DNA from: Thalassospira lohafexi
Lineage (GTDB): Bacteria > Pseudomonadota > Alphaproteobacteria > Rhodospirillales > Thalassospiraceae
DNA: 64,000 nt
NCBI RefSeq assembly: GCF_002844275.1
Contig: NZ_NXGX01000003.1
Span: forward strand, 186,001 to 250,000
Direction of reading: 5' to 3'
The notes beneath the pieces were generated by a model. That model saw only the letters and a program-made list of their open reading frames with translations, was not told the DNA's origin and did not search any database. Positions 62,439 through 64,000 of the stretch are shown here, piece by piece (position 1 is the first letter of the stretch; every line of letters starts with the position of its first letter). The position numbers were made by a program, and so were the translations under genes.

Positions 62439-63688
62439 ACGAACAATCTCCGTTAAAAGGCCGCATCACGGTGATCGGCATTGGCGAAGATGGCTATGAC
62501 GGCCTGTCGCCCATGGCGCGCAGCATCCTTGAAAATGCCCGGATCATATTTGGCGGTACGCGCCATATTGCCATGTTGCCCGGAACCAACACCGCAACCC
62601 AAAACAAATGGATCACCCCGTTTGAAGCCAATCTTCCGATGATTGAGGATTGCCTTGAACAAAACCCGGTGGTTCTGGCCAGTGGTGACCCGATGTATTT
62701 CGGGGTGGGCAATACGCTGATTAAATATTTCGGGACCGAACCAATATATGCCATTCCGGCACCATCAAGCATTTCACTGGCGGCATCGCGGCTGGGCTGG
62801 GCGTTGGCCGATTGTGACGTGATTACATTGCATGGCCGCGCCCCGGAAGGGATCCGGTCGCATTTGCGCCCGCACGGCAAGCTGATCGCGCTCAGTGCCG
62901 ATGGATCGACCCCGGCCTTGGTCGCGGTGATGCTGTGCGAGGCAGGATTTGATCAAAGCCGCATGACGGTTTGCGAACGGCTTGGCGGATCAGAAGAACG
63001 CATCACCACCCAGACCGCCCAAACTTGGCAGTCCACCGCAACCTCGATGCCCGATGTCAAACCGGTTGATCCGTTAAACCTGATCATGATTGACCTTCAG
63101 GCTGGCCCAAAGGCCCGGCCGCTGCTCAAAGGACCGGGCTTGCCTGATGATGCCTTTATCCATGACGGCATGATCACCAAATCGGAAATCCGTGCGCAGA
63201 CATTGTCATCATTGGCCCCGTTTGACGGTGGGGTATTGTGGGACATCGGGGCGGGATGTGGATCGGTTTCAATTGAATGGATGCGTATGGGCGGTGTTGC
63301 AGTCGCGATTGAGCGCGACGCAGAACGCTGTGCGATGATCGGCAAAAATGCCATTCGCCTTGGTGTCCCGGGCATTGCGGTTGAAGAAAAATCCATCGAA
63401 GAAGCCCTTCTGTTCGCAGATCGCCTTCCCGTTCCTGATGCCATTTTCATTGGTGGGGGCATTACCCATGACGGCCTGCTTGAGAAATGCTGGGATGTCT
63501 TGCCAGTACACGGACGGCTGGTCGCCAATACGGTGACGCTGGAAGGCGAAGAAAAATTATTACGTTTCTATAATAAAATGGGTGGCACGCTGTCGCGACT
63601 GTCGGTATCCCGACTGGTCCCGCGTGGCAATTTTAAGGGCTGGAGCAACCTTGCCCCCGTCACCCACTATGTCGGAGTAAAAGCATGA
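62435..63688 (+). CDS. cobL: Precorrin-6Y C5,15-methyltransferase (decarboxylating)
   Basis: A 417-residue fusion of a CbiE-type methyltransferase (residues 1-210, with VIGIGEDGYDGLSP and VLASGDPMYFGVG) and a CbiT-type methyltransferase/decarboxylase (residues 225-417, with motif I WDIGAGCGSVSIEWM and IFIGGGITHDG). It methylates C5 and C15 and removes the acetate carboxyl on ring C. It starts in a 4-base overlap with cobH and ends in a 4-base overlap with cobI. Confidence 0.95.
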   Translation: MNEQSPLKGRITVIGIGEDGYDGLSPMARSILENARIIFGGTRHIAMLPGTNTATQNKWITPFEANLPMIEDCLEQNPVVLASGDPMYFGVGNTLIKYFGTEPIYAIPAPSSISLAASRLGWALADCDVITLHGRAPEGIRSHLRPHGKLIALSADGSTPALVAVMLCEAGFDQSRMTVCERLGGSEERITTQTAQTWQSTATSMPDVKPVDPLNLIMIDLQAGPKARPLLKGPGLPDDAFIHDGMITKSEIRAQTLSSLAPFDGGVLWDIGAGCGSVSIEWMRMGGVAVAIERDAERCAMIGKNAIRLGVPGIAVEEKSIEEALLFADRLPVPDAIFIGGGITHDGLLEKCWDVLPVHGRLVANTVTLEGEEKLLRFYNKMGGTLSRLSVSRLVPRGNFKGWSNLAPVTHYVGVKA

Positions 63689-64000
63689 ACCGTGCGGAAC
63701 CATTATCCGCAAGCCCCCAAAGCCATCCGGTCACCGGAACGGCTTATGGTCTTGGCATCGGTCCGGGGGAGCCCGATCTGATCACGTTAAAAGCCTATAA
63801 CATCCTGCAAAAGGCCGATGTGATTGCCTATCCCGCCCTTGAAGATGGCGTTAGTCTTGCCCGGCAAATCGTCGATACGCACATCCCAAAAGGCCGCACC
63901 GAAATTGCCATTCGCATCGAAATGGGCAAACCGGCTGATCCGATCTATGACGCGGCTGCGCTTGAAATTGGCCAGCATCTGGCGGCGGGTAAAACTGTCG
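63685..64000 (+). CDS. cobI: Precorrin-2 C20-methyltransferase (partial, runs off the window)
   Basis: The first 105 codons of a CobI/CbiL-type methyltransferase. After a 17-residue leader the tetrapyrrole methylase motif GLGIGPGEPDLITLKAYNIL and IAYPALEDGVSLARQI are clear. It starts at an ATGA overlap with cobL. Its place in this operon supports precorrin-2 as the substrate; whether the ring already holds cobalt cannot be told. Confidence 0.9.
   Translation, partial: MNRAEPLSASPQSHPVTGTAYGLGIGPGEPDLITLKAYNILQKADVIAYPALEDGVSLARQIVDTHIPKGRTEIAIRIEMGKPADPIYDAAALEIGQHLAAGKTV

Overview
The window looks like chromosomal DNA from a marine alphaproteobacterium of the Rhodospirillales, most like Thalassospira. 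This is inferred from gene content, not from a search. Alphaproteobacterial signatures include a FYDLN-acid protein, an NDUFA9-type complex I protein, an FzlA-like GST, an Hsp20-DUF1150 pair, a CP4-like class II EPSP synthase, and the order aroA-cmk-rpsA-sppA-ihfB. Coding density is high, codon use looks uniform by eye, and I see no prophage, transposase or CRISPR array.

Layout. 0.1-5.9 kb (minus): core cluster aroA-cmk-rpsA-sppA-ihfB. 6.2-7.3 kb: FYDLN protein, tRNA-Ala(GGC) and a YtoQ protein. 7.3-11.1 kb: aminotransferase, TetR regulator, 2-hydroxyacid dehydrogenase and class II aldolase. 11.7-15.3 kb: a small unknown protein, a probable methionine S-methyltransferase (MmtN-like, DMSP synthesis), a TPR methyltransferase and a split YeeE/YedE transporter. 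15.5-22.5 kb: glutamine amidotransferase, a membrane adenylate cyclase with a probable haem anchor and a [2Fe-2S] domain, hsp20-DUF1150 with a possible RNA thermometer, an RsbQ-like hydrolase, an MBL-fold hydrolase and a soluble PAS-PAS chemoreceptor. 23.2-30.0 kb: YcgN, cobB, SCO and a TauE-like copper/oxidase assembly pair, cobA, cbiD, cobK. 30.1-34.7 kb: a TRAP transporter divergent from a DapA-like lyase/GntR pair. 34.8-41.0 kb: NDUFA9-like and YeeZ-like proteins, TPR and PstS-like secreted proteins, a hairpin-bounded 268-bp element, a methyltransferase and an FzlA-like GST. 41.2-54.9 kb: cobQ, cobO, a GH114-like protein, an unknown, cobN-cobW-cobP under a cobalamin riboswitch, a DNA-glycosylase-like orphan, cobC, cobV and cobT. 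55-58.7 kb: degenerate EAL protein, then gmhA-hldE for LPS heptose. 58.7-64 kb: cobD with a coupled nucleotidyltransferase, then cbiX-cobH-cobL-cobI, cut by the window end.

The dominant theme is cobalamin synthesis: about sixteen genes in several transcription units spread over 40 kb and interleaved with unrelated genes. The set mixes pathway hallmarks. CobN and CobW point to late (aerobic) cobalt insertion, while CbiX is an early-insertion chelatase. CbiD, rather than CobF, is the visible C1 enzyme.

The most unusual non-coding features are a perfect parS-type site between cobW and cobN, the 268-bp element with 33-bp terminal inverted repeats, and a short repeat (TAGGGTCTGAACCCA and variants) whose TAG is often the stop codon of the preceding gene.
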